64,000 bases of DNA, taken from NCBI RefSeq assembly GCF_042647465.1, contig NZ_JBHRVN010000004.1; one strand, 5' to 3'. The notes beneath the pieces are model-generated. The model was not told the DNA's origin. It did not search any database and was given only the letters and a program-made list of their open reading frames with translations. Each line of letters begins with the position of its first letter. The first letter of the stretch is position 1. The position numbers were made by a program, and so were the translations under genes. Shown here piece by piece: positions 50,263 through 57,892 of the stretch. Origin of the DNA: Wagnerdoeblera intermedia. Its GTDB lineage: Bacteria; Pseudomonadota; Alphaproteobacteria; Rhodobacterales; Rhodobacteraceae.

Positions 50263-51228
50263 ATGACCGATGACGGTGGTGCGGCAAAGCGTCTTTGCCT
50301 TGCTGCATCTTTCCTGAGCCTGACTGCCCTGATGGCCTGCGGGTTACAAAGCCCGCAGGTCACGGCACTTCGGCCCAGTGCCCGGCCCGAGGTGGCCCTG
50401 CCGCCGAAACCCCAGGAGCCGTCCCGCGAATCCAAAGCCGTCGCGCGTCACTTCGCCGATGTTGAGAAAGATCTTCTCAGCCGGGGATTGCTGCGCCGCG
50501 ACGGCGGGGGTGCGGATACGCCCTTTGGTCCGCGCCAGATTGCCGAGAATTTCACCCGCATCGCGCTTTACGATGAATATGCCCCCGGCGGCGGGACGCT
50601 GGTTGCGCGCGAAACGCCCTCAAAGCTGCGCCGCTGGCAGGCCCCGGTGCGGATCGGGCTGCGCTTTGGCGATTCCGTCGGCGAGGCGCAGCGCAATCAC
50701 GACCGCGCGGCCGTGACCGCCTATGCACAGCGCCTCTCGAAAGTGACCGGACATCCGGTGCGGCTGAGCGATCAGAACCCGAATTTCTGGCTTTATGTCG
50801 TCTCAGAAGATGAGCGGCCCGCCATGGGTCCGGACTGGGCAAAGCTGTTCCCCGGTCTCGATCCGTCCGAACTGCGCGCCGCCACCGAGATGCCGCTTTC
50901 CACCTTCTGCCTTGTCATGGCGATCTCGCAGGGGGGCAGCCCGGTTTACACCAATGCCTTGGCCGTGGTGCGTGCGGAACTGCCCGATCTGATGCGCCTC
51001 GCCTGCTTCCACGAAGAGCTGGCCCAGGGGCTGGGGCTTGCCAATGACTATGCCCGGGCGCGACCGTCGATCTTTAACGATGACGAAGAATTTGCCACCC
51101 TCACCCCTCTGGATGAGACGCTGTTGTCTTTGCTTTATGACAAAAGGCTGCGTCCGGGGATGCGGGAAGCTGAGGTCAGCCCGCTGCTGCCGGCGCTGAT
51201 TTCGGAGCGACTGCCGGGGGGCAGCTGA
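50263..51228 (+). CDS. DUF2927 lipoprotein
   Basis: A 321-residue lipoprotein: a charged start, hydrophobic CLAASFLSLTALMAC with a lipobox ending at Cys26, then the DUF2927 domain (about 80-290), including RIGLRFGDSV, FWLYVVSEDE, and a C-terminal CFHEELAQGLGLANDYARA that looks like the HExxQ-type helix of zincin-like folds. It should be anchored on the periplasmic side. Start MTDDGG lies directly after the telA stop. As the only exported member of the operon it may link the cytoplasmic XpaC/TelA parts to the envelope; that is inference. Confidence 0.82.
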   Translation: MTDDGGAAKRLCLAASFLSLTALMACGLQSPQVTALRPSARPEVALPPKPQEPSRESKAVARHFADVEKDLLSRGLLRRDGGGADTPFGPRQIAENFTRIALYDEYAPGGGTLVARETPSKLRRWQAPVRIGLRFGDSVGEAQRNHDRAAVTAYAQRLSKVTGHPVRLSDQNPNFWLYVVSEDERPAMGPDWAKLFPGLDPSELRAATEMPLSTFCLVMAISQGGSPVYTNALAVVRAELPDLMRLACFHEELAQGLGLANDYARARPSIFNDDEEFATLTPLDETLLSLLYDKRLRPGMREAEVSPLLPALISERLPGGS

Positions 51229-51310
51229 ACAGGCTTCGGGTCTGCTGTGCCGGACCCGGAGGATTTTAGAGTGGAAAGCGCAGATCGCGCGGACCGAGAG
51301 GAGTGGTCAG

Positions 51311-52441
51311 ATGGTGTTCTCTTTTCTGAAGGGTCAGTTCATTGACGTCATCCATTGGGTGGATGACACGCGCGACACCATGGTCTGGCGGTTTGAGCGC
51401 TATGATCATGCGATCATGTATGGCGCCAAGCTGACGGTGCGCGAAGGTCAGGCGGCGGTCTTTGTTCATGAAGGGCAGATCGCGGATGTCTTTGGTCCGG
51501 GGCTTTACCAGCTTGAGACCAACAACATGCCGATCATGACGGCGCTGCAGCACTGGGATCACGGCTTTAAGTCGCCCTTCAAATCCGAGATCTATTTCGT
51601 CAATACCACCCGCTTCACCGGTCAGAAATGGGGCACCCGCAACCCGCTGATGCTGCGCGACCCGGAATTCGGGCCGCTGCGTCTGCGCGCCTTCGGGGCC
51701 TATTCGCTGCGTGTGATTGATCCGGCGAAATTCATGCAGGAGATCGTCGGCACCGACGGTGAGTTCACCACTGAGGAAATCACCGTCCATATCCGCGATG
51801 TGATCGTGCAGGAGTTTACCCGCGCGGTGGCCTCTTCGGGCATTCCGGCGCTGGATATGGCGGCGAACCTGGGCGATCTGTCGAAGATCGTCAAAGAGGC
51901 CATGGAACCTGCGGTTGCGCAATACGGCCTCGAACTGCCGGATTTCGTGATTGAGAATATCTCGCTGCCCGAAGCGGTGGAGAAGGTCCTCGACCAGCGC
52001 ACCTCGATGGGGATCGTGGGGGATCTGTCGAAATACGCCCAGTTCTCCGCCGCAGAGGCCATGAGCAAAGCCGCCACCACCCCCGGCTCGGGCATGGGTG
52101 AGGCTATGGGCGCCGGCATGGGGGCCGCCATGGGCATGGCCATGGGCAGTGCAATGGGCGGGGGCGCCGGTCCCTGGGGCGCGCGCCCTGCCGCTCCTGC
52201 CGCTGCCGCGCCGCCGCCGCCGCCCCCGGTGCCGGAAACCGACTGGCATATCGCCGAGGCCGGGCAGTCCAAGGGCCCCTTCAACACCGAAGGTCTGAAA
52301 GCCCTGATGGCAGAGGGCCGCTTTGGGCGCACCACCCAGGTCTGGAGCCCCGGAATGGAGGGCTGGAAGCCCGCCGGAGAGGTCCCTGCCCTGAGCAGCC
52401 TGCTGTCGCGCCTGCCGCCTCCGCCGCCGCCCGCGGGCTGA
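51311..52441 (+). CDS. SPFH-domain protein with C-terminal GYF_2 domain (YdjI-like)
   Basis: A 376-residue protein related to the 'virion core protein'/YdjI SPFH group. Residues 1-240 are the SPFH (band 7) region (FEGLYDH-like FERYDHAIMYGAKLTVREGQ, GVFGPGLYQL-like VFGPGLYQLETNN). A Gly/Ala/Met-rich stretch (about 255-290) and a polyproline linker follow. Residues about 315-362 form a GYF_2 domain with WHIAEAGQSKGPF and VWSPGMEGWKPAGEV. In B. subtilis, YdjI recruits PspA to the membrane. GAGGAG precedes the ATG. It lies 82 bases after the DUF2927 gene and 25 before the zinc-ribbon gene. Confidence 0.88.
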   Translation: MVFSFLKGQFIDVIHWVDDTRDTMVWRFERYDHAIMYGAKLTVREGQAAVFVHEGQIADVFGPGLYQLETNNMPIMTALQHWDHGFKSPFKSEIYFVNTTRFTGQKWGTRNPLMLRDPEFGPLRLRAFGAYSLRVIDPAKFMQEIVGTDGEFTTEEITVHIRDVIVQEFTRAVASSGIPALDMAANLGDLSKIVKEAMEPAVAQYGLELPDFVIENISLPEAVEKVLDQRTSMGIVGDLSKYAQFSAAEAMSKAATTPGSGMGEAMGAGMGAAMGMAMGSAMGGGAGPWGARPAAPAAAAPPPPPPVPETDWHIAEAGQSKGPFNTEGLKALMAEGRFGRTTQVWSPGMEGWKPAGEVPALSSLLSRLPPPPPPAG

Positions 52442-52466
52442 TCCGGGTGACAGGGAGAGCCACCCG

Positions 52467-53573
52467 ATGAAGTCCGAAAATTCCCGCTGGCCCTGCCCGG
52501 CCTGCGGCGCGGCCATGAACTACAACCCCGCAGCCAGGCAGCTGGTCTGCGGGCATTGTGGCCATACCGAAGTGCTTGAGGCCCCGCCCGAGGCGGACCG
52601 CAGGCAGGCCCTGCAGGAGCATCCTCTGCTGCCCGCCCTGAACGGGCGGCTGCCGCAGGCGGCGATGGAAGAGGTGCAGATCTCAAAATGTCCGGGCTGC
52701 GGCGCGGATCTGGAGCTTGAGGGGCTGGTTTCGGCCACCACCTGCCCCTTCTGCGCCACCCCCGTCATGCCGGGCGGCCCGCCGCAGCGGCTGATCCGGC
52801 CCCAGGCGGTGATTCCCTTCCGCATCCCCGAACGCGAAGCCCGCGAGCGGATGGCGAAGTGGCTCGGCAGCCTGTGGTTTGCGCCCAATGGCCTGACGCA
52901 ATTTGCCCGTAAGGGCCGTCTGCTGACAGGCATTTACGTGCCCTTCTGGACCTTCGATTCCGACACCCGCTCCAGCTATTCCGGGATGCGGGGCGATGCC
53001 TATTACGTCACAGAAACCGTCACCGTCATGGTCGACGGCAAGCCCCAGCGCCAGCAGCGTCAGGTGCGTAAGATCCGCTGGAGCCGGGCCTCGGGGCGCG
53101 TCGCGCGGTTCTTTGACGATGTGCTGGTCATCGGCTCTCAATCGCTGCCGCGCGAGCATACTGAGGCCCTGGCCCCCTGGGATCTGGGCGGGCTGGAGCC
53201 GTTTCGCAAAGACTACCTCTCGGGCTTTCAGGCTGAGGCTTATGGCGTTGCCCTTGACCAGGGTCACCAGCGGGCGCGTGAGATCATGTCGGGCCAGATC
53301 GCCATGGATGTGCGCCGCGACATCGGCGGCGATGAGCAGCGCATTGAGCGGATCGACACCGACTGGGCGGATGAGACCTTCAAGCACATCCTGCTGCCGG
53401 TCTGGACCGCCGCCTATAAATACAACGGCAAAAGCTACCGCTATGTCGTCAACGGGCAGACCGGCAAGGTGAAGGGCGAGCGGCCCTATTCGGTCTGGAA
53501 GATCCTCTTTGCGGTGCTTTGTGCGCTGATCCTTTTCGGCCTGATCGCCGTCGTCAGCGAAGGACGCTACTGA
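52467..53573 (+). CDS. Double zinc-ribbon, single-pass membrane protein (YdjG-like)
   Basis: A 368-residue protein. The N-terminus has two zinc ribbons: CPAC/CGHC at about 10-33 and CPGC/CPFC at about 75-97 (TFIIB-like). A beta-rich central domain (about 110-335: GIYVPFWTFDSDTRSSYSG, ILLPVWTAAYKYNGKSYRYV) precedes a C-terminal membrane helix near 345-362 (ILFAVLCALILFGLIAVV). B. subtilis YdjG, which acts with the SPFH protein YdjI, has a similar plan, so I infer a tail-anchored partner of the SPFH protein. It has been annotated as helicase-like in relatives because of the ribbons alone; no helicase motif is present. Confidence 0.78.
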   Translation: MKSENSRWPCPACGAAMNYNPAARQLVCGHCGHTEVLEAPPEADRRQALQEHPLLPALNGRLPQAAMEEVQISKCPGCGADLELEGLVSATTCPFCATPVMPGGPPQRLIRPQAVIPFRIPEREARERMAKWLGSLWFAPNGLTQFARKGRLLTGIYVPFWTFDSDTRSSYSGMRGDAYYVTETVTVMVDGKPQRQQRQVRKIRWSRASGRVARFFDDVLVIGSQSLPREHTEALAPWDLGGLEPFRKDYLSGFQAEAYGVALDQGHQRAREIMSGQIAMDVRRDIGGDEQRIERIDTDWADETFKHILLPVWTAAYKYNGKSYRYVVNGQTGKVKGERPYSVWKILFAVLCALILFGLIAVVSEGRY

Positions 53574-53581
53574 GCCAGAGC

Positions 53582-53609
53582 CTCGCGCAGATCGTCACAT
53601 CTGCGCGAG
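53582..53609. terminator. Perfect 11-bp hairpin between stress operon and SOS operon
   Basis: CTCGCGCAGAT (53582-53592) and ATCTGCGCGAG (53599-53609) pair without mismatch around CGTCAC, eight bases after the zinc-ribbon gene stop and just before the -35 of the next promoter. There is no T-run, so it may be a factor-assisted terminator, an RNA-stability element or an operator. Confidence 0.5.
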
Positions 53610-53615
53610 TGCTGC

Positions 53616-53644
53616 TTGAGGAACATTCCGCGAACCCATATTTA
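53616..53644 (+). promoter_or_regulatory. LexA-controlled promoter of the radical SAM-udgX operon
   Basis: TTGAGG (53616-53621) and TATTTA (53639-53644) are 17 bases apart. Between them lies GAAC-ATTCCGC-GAAC (53621-53635), the alphaproteobacterial LexA box (GAAC-N7-GAAC). A transcript would begin at about 53651, the ATG itself. Repressor bound here would block the spacer, so the operon should be induced by DNA damage. Confidence 0.75.
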
Positions 53645-53650
53645 ACCGCC

Positions 53651-54883
53651 ATGGCACAGCTTACCCTCAAAGAGAAGCTCGCGATTCTCTCGGACGCGGC
53701 GAAATATGATGCTTCCTGCGCATCGAGCGGCGGGGAAAAACGCGATGCGCGCAAAGGGGGCATCGGCTCATCGGGCGGGACCGGGATCTGCCACGCCTAT
53801 ACGCCGGACGGGCGCTGCATCTCGCTGCTGAAGATCCTGATGACGAACTTCTGCATCTTTGACTGTGCCTATTGCATCAACCGGGTCTCCTCAAACGTTG
53901 AGCGCGCGCGGTTTTCCGTGGAAGAGGTGGTCAGCCTGACGCTGGAGTTTTACCGGCGCAATTACATTGAGGGGCTGTTTCTGTCGTCGGGGATCATCAA
54001 AAGCCCCGATCAGACCATGGCCGATATGGTCCGCATCGCTCGCACCCTGCGCGAAGAGCATCAGTTTCGCGGCTATATCCACCTCAAAACCATTCCCGAT
54101 GCCTCTCCCGAATTGATTAAGGAGGCTGGTCTCTGGGCCGATCGTCTGTCGATCAATGTGGAACTGCCGCAGGACACTACCCTGCGCAATCTCGCCCCCG
54201 AAAAGCGGCCCGAGACCATTCGCGGCGCCATGGCGCAGGTGCGCCTGGAGCAGGAGGCGGCAAAAGAGAAAACCCACACCGGTCGGCGCGCGGCAAAATT
54301 CGCCCCGGCAGGTCAGAGCACGCAGATGATCATCGGCGCGGATGGTGCGGATGATGTGACGATCCTCAATACCTCCACCCGGCTTTACACCGGCTATAAG
54401 CTGCGCCGGGTCTATTACTCGGCTTTCAGCCCGATCCCCGATGCCTCTGCCGCACTGCCCCTGGTGCAGCCGCCCCTGCTGCGCGAGCATCGGCTTTATC
54501 AGGCTGACTGGCTTTTGCGGTTCTATGGCTTTTCGGCAGAGGAAATCGCCACCGGCACGCAGAAGGGCCATCTCGATCTTGAGATCGACCCCAAGCTTGC
54601 CTGGGCGCTCCAGCATCGCGGGCTGTTTCCGCTTGATATCAACCGCGCCTCGCGGGAGCTTTTGTTGCGGGTGCCCGGTTTTGGGGTGAAGACCGTTGAC
54701 CGCATCATCGCGGGCCGCCGCAGCCGCACCCTGCGCTATGAGGATCTGTCGCGCATGGGGGCTTTGATGAAAAAGGCGCAGCCCTTCATCACCCTGCCCG
54801 GCTGGTCGCCGCGCGGATTGACCGATGAGGCGAACCTGCGCGCGCGCTTTGCGCCGCCACCAGAGCAGTTGTCCCTGCTGTGA
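53651..54883 (+). CDS. Putative DNA modification/repair radical SAM protein
   Basis: A 410-residue radical SAM protein of the type paired with UdgX (TIGR03916 'putative DNA modification/repair'). The cluster motif is Cys68, Cys72, Cys75 in CIFDCAYC. The SAM barrel continues with GLFLSSGI and LKTIPDASPELI, and the C-terminus carries a helix-hairpin-helix-like DNA-binding motif, INRASRELLLRVPGFGVKTVDRI (split positions about 328-350). Start at 53651 has no Shine-Dalgarno but sits at the expected transcript start of the LexA-box promoter. It overlaps udgX by GTGA. The chemistry is unknown. Confidence 0.9.
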   Translation: MAQLTLKEKLAILSDAAKYDASCASSGGEKRDARKGGIGSSGGTGICHAYTPDGRCISLLKILMTNFCIFDCAYCINRVSSNVERARFSVEEVVSLTLEFYRRNYIEGLFLSSGIIKSPDQTMADMVRIARTLREEHQFRGYIHLKTIPDASPELIKEAGLWADRLSINVELPQDTTLRNLAPEKRPETIRGAMAQVRLEQEAAKEKTHTGRRAAKFAPAGQSTQMIIGADGADDVTILNTSTRLYTGYKLRRVYYSAFSPIPDASAALPLVQPPLLREHRLYQADWLLRFYGFSAEEIATGTQKGHLDLEIDPKLAWALQHRGLFPLDINRASRELLLRVPGFGVKTVDRIIAGRRSRTLRYEDLSRMGALMKKAQPFITLPGWSPRGLTDEANLRARFAPPPEQLSLL

Positions 54884-56322
54884 GTTTCGCCGCCCGCCTG
54901 CCGCTGAACGACACCGACGGGCTTTGGCGCGATGCGGCGCGGCGCGCGCTCAGCCATGGGCTGCCGCCCGACCGGATCGACTGGACCGGAGAGGGCGGGC
55001 TGTTCTCCTCAGGCCCGCTGCCTGACGAGCCGGGGCCGAAGGAGATTAAGGTTACTAAAGCGTTTCTTGATCTGGCGACCCGCGTGCTGCCGCACCGCGA
55101 CCCGAAGAAATACGACCTGCTTTATCAGGCGCTCTGGCGCATTGACCGCCGCGACGGCGACCCGACCCTGCAGGCCGATCCTTTGGGGCGGCAGTTGCAG
55201 ATGATGGCCAAAAACGTCGGTCGTGACATCCATAAGATGCATGCCTTCGTGCGGTTTCGTGAACTGCCGCCCGTCAGCAACCGGCGCAATTTCGCCGCCT
55301 GGTTTGAGCCGGAGCATTTCATCACCCGCCCTGCCAGCAGCTTTTTCGCGAGACGCTTTGCTGACATGGACTGGATGATCGCCACCCCTGAGGAGACGGC
55401 GACCTTTCGCAGCGGCAAAGTGACCTTTGGCCCCGGCGGCGCACGCCCCGATCTGCCCGAAGATGCCTCAGAAGAGCTCTGGGCCACTTATTTTGCCAAT
55501 ATTTTCAATCCGGCGCGCATCAAGCTCAATGCCATGCGATCGGAAATGCCGAAGAAATACTGGAAGAATATGCCCGAAACGGCGCTGATCCCCGATATGC
55601 TCGCCGATGCGGAGGCGCGGGTTGCACGGATGCATGAGGCTGGCGCGAGCCGCCCGCGTGCCGGGGCCGCCACCATTTCCACCCGCTACCGTGCCGCCAT
55701 GCCGGTCGCGCCTGACCTGCCCGAGACGCTGGACGAGGCGCATCAGGCCGCTTTGCATTGCCGCCGCTGCGGGCTTTGCGAAGCAGCGACCCGCACCGTC
55801 TTCGGAGAGGGCAACCCCCGGGCGCGGCTCATGGTGGTGGGTGAGCAGCCGGGCGATCAGGAGGATCTGCAGGGCCGGGTCTTCGTCGGCCCCGCAGGCC
55901 AGCTTCTGCGATCTGTCATGGCAGAGGCTGGGGTGGAGCCGGAAAACCTCTGGCTTACCAATGCGGTAAAGCATTTTAAGTTTGCCCCACGCGGCAAACA
56001 GCGCCTGCACCAGAACCCCAACCGGGGCGAGATTGAGGCCTGCCGCTGGTGGCTGGGGCTGGAACTCGCCTTTGTGAAACCCCGGCTGACGCTCGCGATG
56101 GGCCGCTCGGCTGCCTTTGCGCTGACGGGCGATGATGCGCCGCTGACGGCGCGGCGCGGGCGGATTGAGAGCGGCCTTCATGAGGGTGAGGTGCTGATCA
56201 CCTGGCACCCTTCGGCCATTCTGCGCCAGCCTGACCCGCTGCGGGCGGCGCAGATGCGGGCAGAACTGACCGAAGATCTGGCCCGCGCCCTTCAGCTTTC
56301 GGATCAGCCCGCCGTCAGCTGA
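54880..56322 (+). CDS. udgX: UdgX-type uracil-DNA glycosylase fused to DUF4130 domain
   Basis: A 480-residue two-domain protein. Residues 1-250 are the DUF4130/TIGR03915 domain found with the radical SAM partner. Residues about 290-470 are a family-4-like uracil-DNA glycosylase: iron-sulfur cysteines begin at CRRCGLC (about 298-304), the active-site motif GEQPGDQED is at 321-329, and GKQRLHQNP contains His377, matching the UdgX histidine that in Mycobacterium UdgX bonds covalently to the abasic site. TWHPSAILR is the third motif. Translation starts at a GTG overlapping the previous stop. SOS control is inferred from the shared promoter. Confidence 0.9.
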   Translation: MSFAARLPLNDTDGLWRDAARRALSHGLPPDRIDWTGEGGLFSSGPLPDEPGPKEIKVTKAFLDLATRVLPHRDPKKYDLLYQALWRIDRRDGDPTLQADPLGRQLQMMAKNVGRDIHKMHAFVRFRELPPVSNRRNFAAWFEPEHFITRPASSFFARRFADMDWMIATPEETATFRSGKVTFGPGGARPDLPEDASEELWATYFANIFNPARIKLNAMRSEMPKKYWKNMPETALIPDMLADAEARVARMHEAGASRPRAGAATISTRYRAAMPVAPDLPETLDEAHQAALHCRRCGLCEAATRTVFGEGNPRARLMVVGEQPGDQEDLQGRVFVGPAGQLLRSVMAEAGVEPENLWLTNAVKHFKFAPRGKQRLHQNPNRGEIEACRWWLGLELAFVKPRLTLAMGRSAAFALTGDDAPLTARRGRIESGLHEGEVLITWHPSAILRQPDPLRAAQMRAELTEDLARALQLSDQPAVS

Positions 56323-57227
56323 TAGCTGTGCGGGATATAGCGAAAGCCCTGCCCCTCACGCGCCACATAGCCCAGCCCCGGGAAGGGCATGTGATAGCCG
56401 ATAAAGGGGATGCGGTCGTCTGCGATCATGCCAAGCACCCGCCGGCGGCTGGCAGCGGCCTGCGCTTTGTCGAGATCATAGCGCACCTCCCAGTCCGGAT
56501 TGGGCAGCGAGAAGGCGAAGTGATTGGTCAGATCAGCGGTCAGCATCAGCCGCTGCCCCTCGCTCTCCAGGTGATAGATCATATGCCCCGGCGTATGGCC
56601 GGTCGCGAGCATGGCCGTGATGCCCGGCAGAACCTCAGCCCCCTCACCGATGCGGGTGAACTTCGCCTCAAGAGGGCGGATGTGCTTCTCAAAGCCCTCA
56701 TTTTCCGCCGCCGCCCAATGGGCAAATTCCGCATCGCCCGTCACATAACGCGCATTCGGGAAGGTCGGCCCGCCCTCGCCCGTGAGCCCGCCGATGTGAT
56801 CACCGTGCATATGGGTGATGACCACAATGTCGATCTGATCGGGCGTAATCCCGGCGGCTGCCAGGGCCGCGGTAATGCCCTGCGGCGCCACGCCGGTGTC
56901 AAAGAGCACAAGTTCACGCCCGGTATTCACCAGCACCGGGATCATGAAGCTGCGCAGCATCTCAACAGGGATGAAGGCATCCGCCGCCGCCTTTGCCCGT
57001 TCAGACTCTGAGGCGTTCATGGCGAAGGTTTCAAAGGGTTTTTCCATCACGCCGGAACCTGCAAGCAGGCTCGTCACCTCAAAGCCGCCAAGACGGAAGC
57101 GCTGAAAGGCAGGCAGATGGCTGCCCTGAAGGGCAATCGCCGCGTGAGAGCGCGCAGGAAGCAGGCTGGCAGCCACTCCCAGGGCGGCGGTCGAAAGCGC
57201 GGCGCGGCGCGACAGGGACAGGGTCAT
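56304..57227 (-). CDS. Secreted MBL-fold hydrolase
   Basis: A 307-residue metallo-beta-lactamase-fold protein with a twin-arginine-type signal (SRRAALSTAALGVAASLLPA, cleavage near residue 29). The metal motif THMHGDHIGG is near 138-147, with GHTPGHMIYHL near 212 and LTADLTNH following. This layout resembles periplasmic lactonase or 'quorum-quenching' type MBL proteins, but no substrate can be assigned. Its 3' end overlaps udgX by 19 bases on the opposite strand. The 163 bases upstream contain the metallopeptidase terminator and no clear operator. Confidence 0.85.
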   Translation of the reverse strand: MTLSLSRRAALSTAALGVAASLLPARSHAAIALQGSHLPAFQRFRLGGFEVTSLLAGSGVMEKPFETFAMNASESERAKAAADAFIPVEMLRSFMIPVLVNTGRELVLFDTGVAPQGITAALAAAGITPDQIDIVVITHMHGDHIGGLTGEGGPTFPNARYVTGDAEFAHWAAAENEGFEKHIRPLEAKFTRIGEGAEVLPGITAMLATGHTPGHMIYHLESEGQRLMLTADLTNHFAFSLPNPDWEVRYDLDKAQAAASRRRVLGMIADDRIPFIGYHMPFPGLGYVAREGQGFRYIPHSYQLTAG

Positions 57228-57337
57228 GGGCAGGCTCCGGTCTGTTGTCTCTTCGCCTCAGATTGGCAGAGCGGGCCCGGACTGCCTAATAAAAATTCCT
57301 GTGCAGAGATCAAAGCCCTGCGAGCGCCCCGCCCGGC

Positions 57338-57369
57338 AGAAAAAAGGGCGGCCCGTTGCGGGGCCGCCC
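57338..57369 (-). terminator. Terminator of the metallopeptidase gene
   Basis: GGGCGGCCC (57346-57354) and GGGCCGCCC (57361-57369) form a perfect stem; the A6 run at 57340-57345 is a T-run on the minus strand. Confidence 0.85.
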
Positions 57370-57390
57370 GGATGATCCCGGATCAGGAGA

Positions 57391-57816
57391 TCATTCCCAC
57401 CAGCGGTCAATCGCCGCAATGTCCTCATCCGACCAGCCGAAGTGATGCGCCAGTTCGTGCACCAGCACATGGGCCAGCAGATCTGAAAGGCCCACATCGC
57501 CGCGCTCAATCCATTCCTCAAGGATCGGGCGACGGAAGAGCCAGATCGCATCGGGCTGCTGCGGCTGATCAAGGCTGGCCTTCTCGGTCAGCGGAACGCC
57601 ATCGTAAAGACCCGTGATTTCAAAGGGATCTTCAACCTCCAGCTCTTCGAGCATCTCCTGCGGCGGGAAATCGACCACCCGCAGCGCGATGGCCTGAGCG
57701 GCCTCGCGGCAGAAGTCGGGAAGCTGTGCCAGGGCCTCACGGGCCAGGGCCTCAAGATCGGCAAGATCGGGGGCTGCGAAGTTCAGTGCCGTGAAGGCGG
57801 TATCAGTCTGGCTCAT
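57391..57816 (-). CDS. Minimal zinc metallopeptidase (Zincin_1 family)
   Basis: A 141-residue protein of the PF06262 'metallopeptidase family' with HELAHHFGWSDED at 120-132, the HExxH...D zincin signature, in a very small fold. Residues 50-60 (PPQEMLEELE) and ITGLYDG are also typical. No signal peptide is visible. Function is unknown across the family. GGAG precedes the ATG at 57816; the frame extends upstream over the gltX region but without family sequence. It is divergent from gltX across 76 bases. Confidence 0.87.
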   Translation of the reverse strand: MSQTDTAFTALNFAAPDLADLEALAREALAQLPDFCREAAQAIALRVVDFPPQEMLEELEVEDPFEITGLYDGVPLTEKASLDQPQQPDAIWLFRRPILEEWIERGDVGLSDLLAHVLVHELAHHFGWSDEDIAAIDRWWE

Positions 57817-57892
57817 GAGAGGGCTCCTTTGCCCCTGATATGGACTTTTCTTCGGCCTTGTGAAAGACAGGCGCCTGCACCCGGAGGCAAAC

